Of a DNA stretch of 64,000 bases, positions 63,857-64,000 are shown one piece after another. The stretch comes from Xylophilus sp. Leaf220. GTDB lineage: Bacteria; Pseudomonadota; Gammaproteobacteria; Burkholderiales; Burkholderiaceae_C. The notes below the pieces were generated by a model that was given only the letters and a program-made list of their open reading frames with translations, searched no databases and was not told the DNA's origin. A program made the position numbers and the translations under genes. The stretch's first letter is position 1. Each line of letters starts with the position of its first letter. The stretch covers positions 858,170-922,169 of the forward strand of contig NZ_LMKO01000001.1 of assembly GCF_001421705.1 (NCBI RefSeq), given 5' to 3'.

Positions 63857-64000
63857 TTAGATCGCCCCTTCGAAAGCGTGGCCGAACTGCTGCACCGCGA
63901 TGAGCAGTTGGTCCTTGGTGAATGGTTTGGTGAGGTAGTCCTGGCAACCGACCATGCGGCCGCGCGCCTTGTCGAATACACCGTCCTTGGAAGACAGCAT
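63857..64000 (-). CDS. pilG: Response regulator PilG, N-terminus outside window
   Basis: The last 47 residues of a receiver domain: MLSSKDGVFDKARGRMVGCQ, then DYLTKPFTKDQLLIAVQQFG, the C-terminal part of PilG with the conserved Lys in TKPFTK. The TAA stop is immediately followed by the pilH ATG. First visible gene of the pil-chp operon; its 5' part lies beyond base 64000. Confidence 0.92.
   Translation of the reverse strand: MLSSKDGVFDKARGRMVGCQDYLTKPFTKDQLLIAVQQFGHAFEGAI

Overview
The window is GC-rich, densely coded DNA from a betaproteobacterium, most likely a member of the Burkholderiales (Comamonadaceae-like). This rests on the layout of the cytochrome oxidase cluster (ctaC-ctaD-small assembly ORF-ctaG-ctaE-SURF1-ctaA-ctaB-SCO), the ruvX-pyrR-pyrB-pyrC order, an rpoH next to ftsY, a pil-chp chemosensory operon, two 'Bug' periplasmic binding proteins and DUF2244/DUF2909/DUF2970 small proteins. 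Genus cannot be fixed from the sequence alone.

Layout. 1-3.8 kb: an M16 peptidase (cut by the window edge) divergent from ftsY, then rpoH behind a perfect CIRCE (HrcA) operator. 3.9-13.9 kb: a complete aa3-type cytochrome c oxidase and heme A biosynthesis block, nearly all on the minus strand, including a 37-residue and several 60-75-residue membrane proteins. 14-20.9 kb: housekeeping and mixed genes (BioC-like methyltransferase, comF, trmL, LysR regulator, MaoC hydratase, ParA-like ATPase, nitroreductase, PPOX-fold protein) with a REP-like inverted pair. 20.9-28.3 kb: a beta-ketoadipate operon (pcaI-pcaJ-pcaF-pcaD-SDR-two Bug proteins) divergent from an IclR-type PcaR, with two tandem palindromic boxes between them. 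28.3-30 kb: DUF1841 and a Bcr/CflA efflux pump.

30-43 kb is the most accessory part. It has a tRNA-Ile(CAU) split by a group I intron, a membrane chemoreceptor, an arsR-arsC-acr3 arsenic operon, an EAL protein with a degenerate GGDEF, a tRNA-Arg(ACG), a coupled chemoreceptor/EAL pair, an AT-richer spacer, an intact IS3-family element with perfect 24-bp ends, and a tRNA-Arg(CCU) split by a second group I intron whose core closely resembles the Azoarcus tRNA-Ile intron. Small secreted and membrane proteins follow.

43-64 kb returns to core genome: a Yip1-family membrane protein, a 1-acylglycerol-3-phosphate acyltransferase, the pyrimidine block (pyrC-like, pyrB, pyrR) overlapping ruvX, then yqgE, a DNA photolyase, a three-PAS hybrid histidine kinase and the pilG-pilH-pilI-pilJ-chpA operon for type IV pilus (twitching) control. 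The dihydroorotase homologue lacks the metal-binding HxH and is probably the non-catalytic PyrX type.

A 17-nt palindrome (GCTAY-N7-ATAGC) recurs six times, twice inside the N-terminal coding part of real genes. The strongest unusual signals are the two intron-split tRNA genes, the CIRCE on rpoH and this palindrome family.
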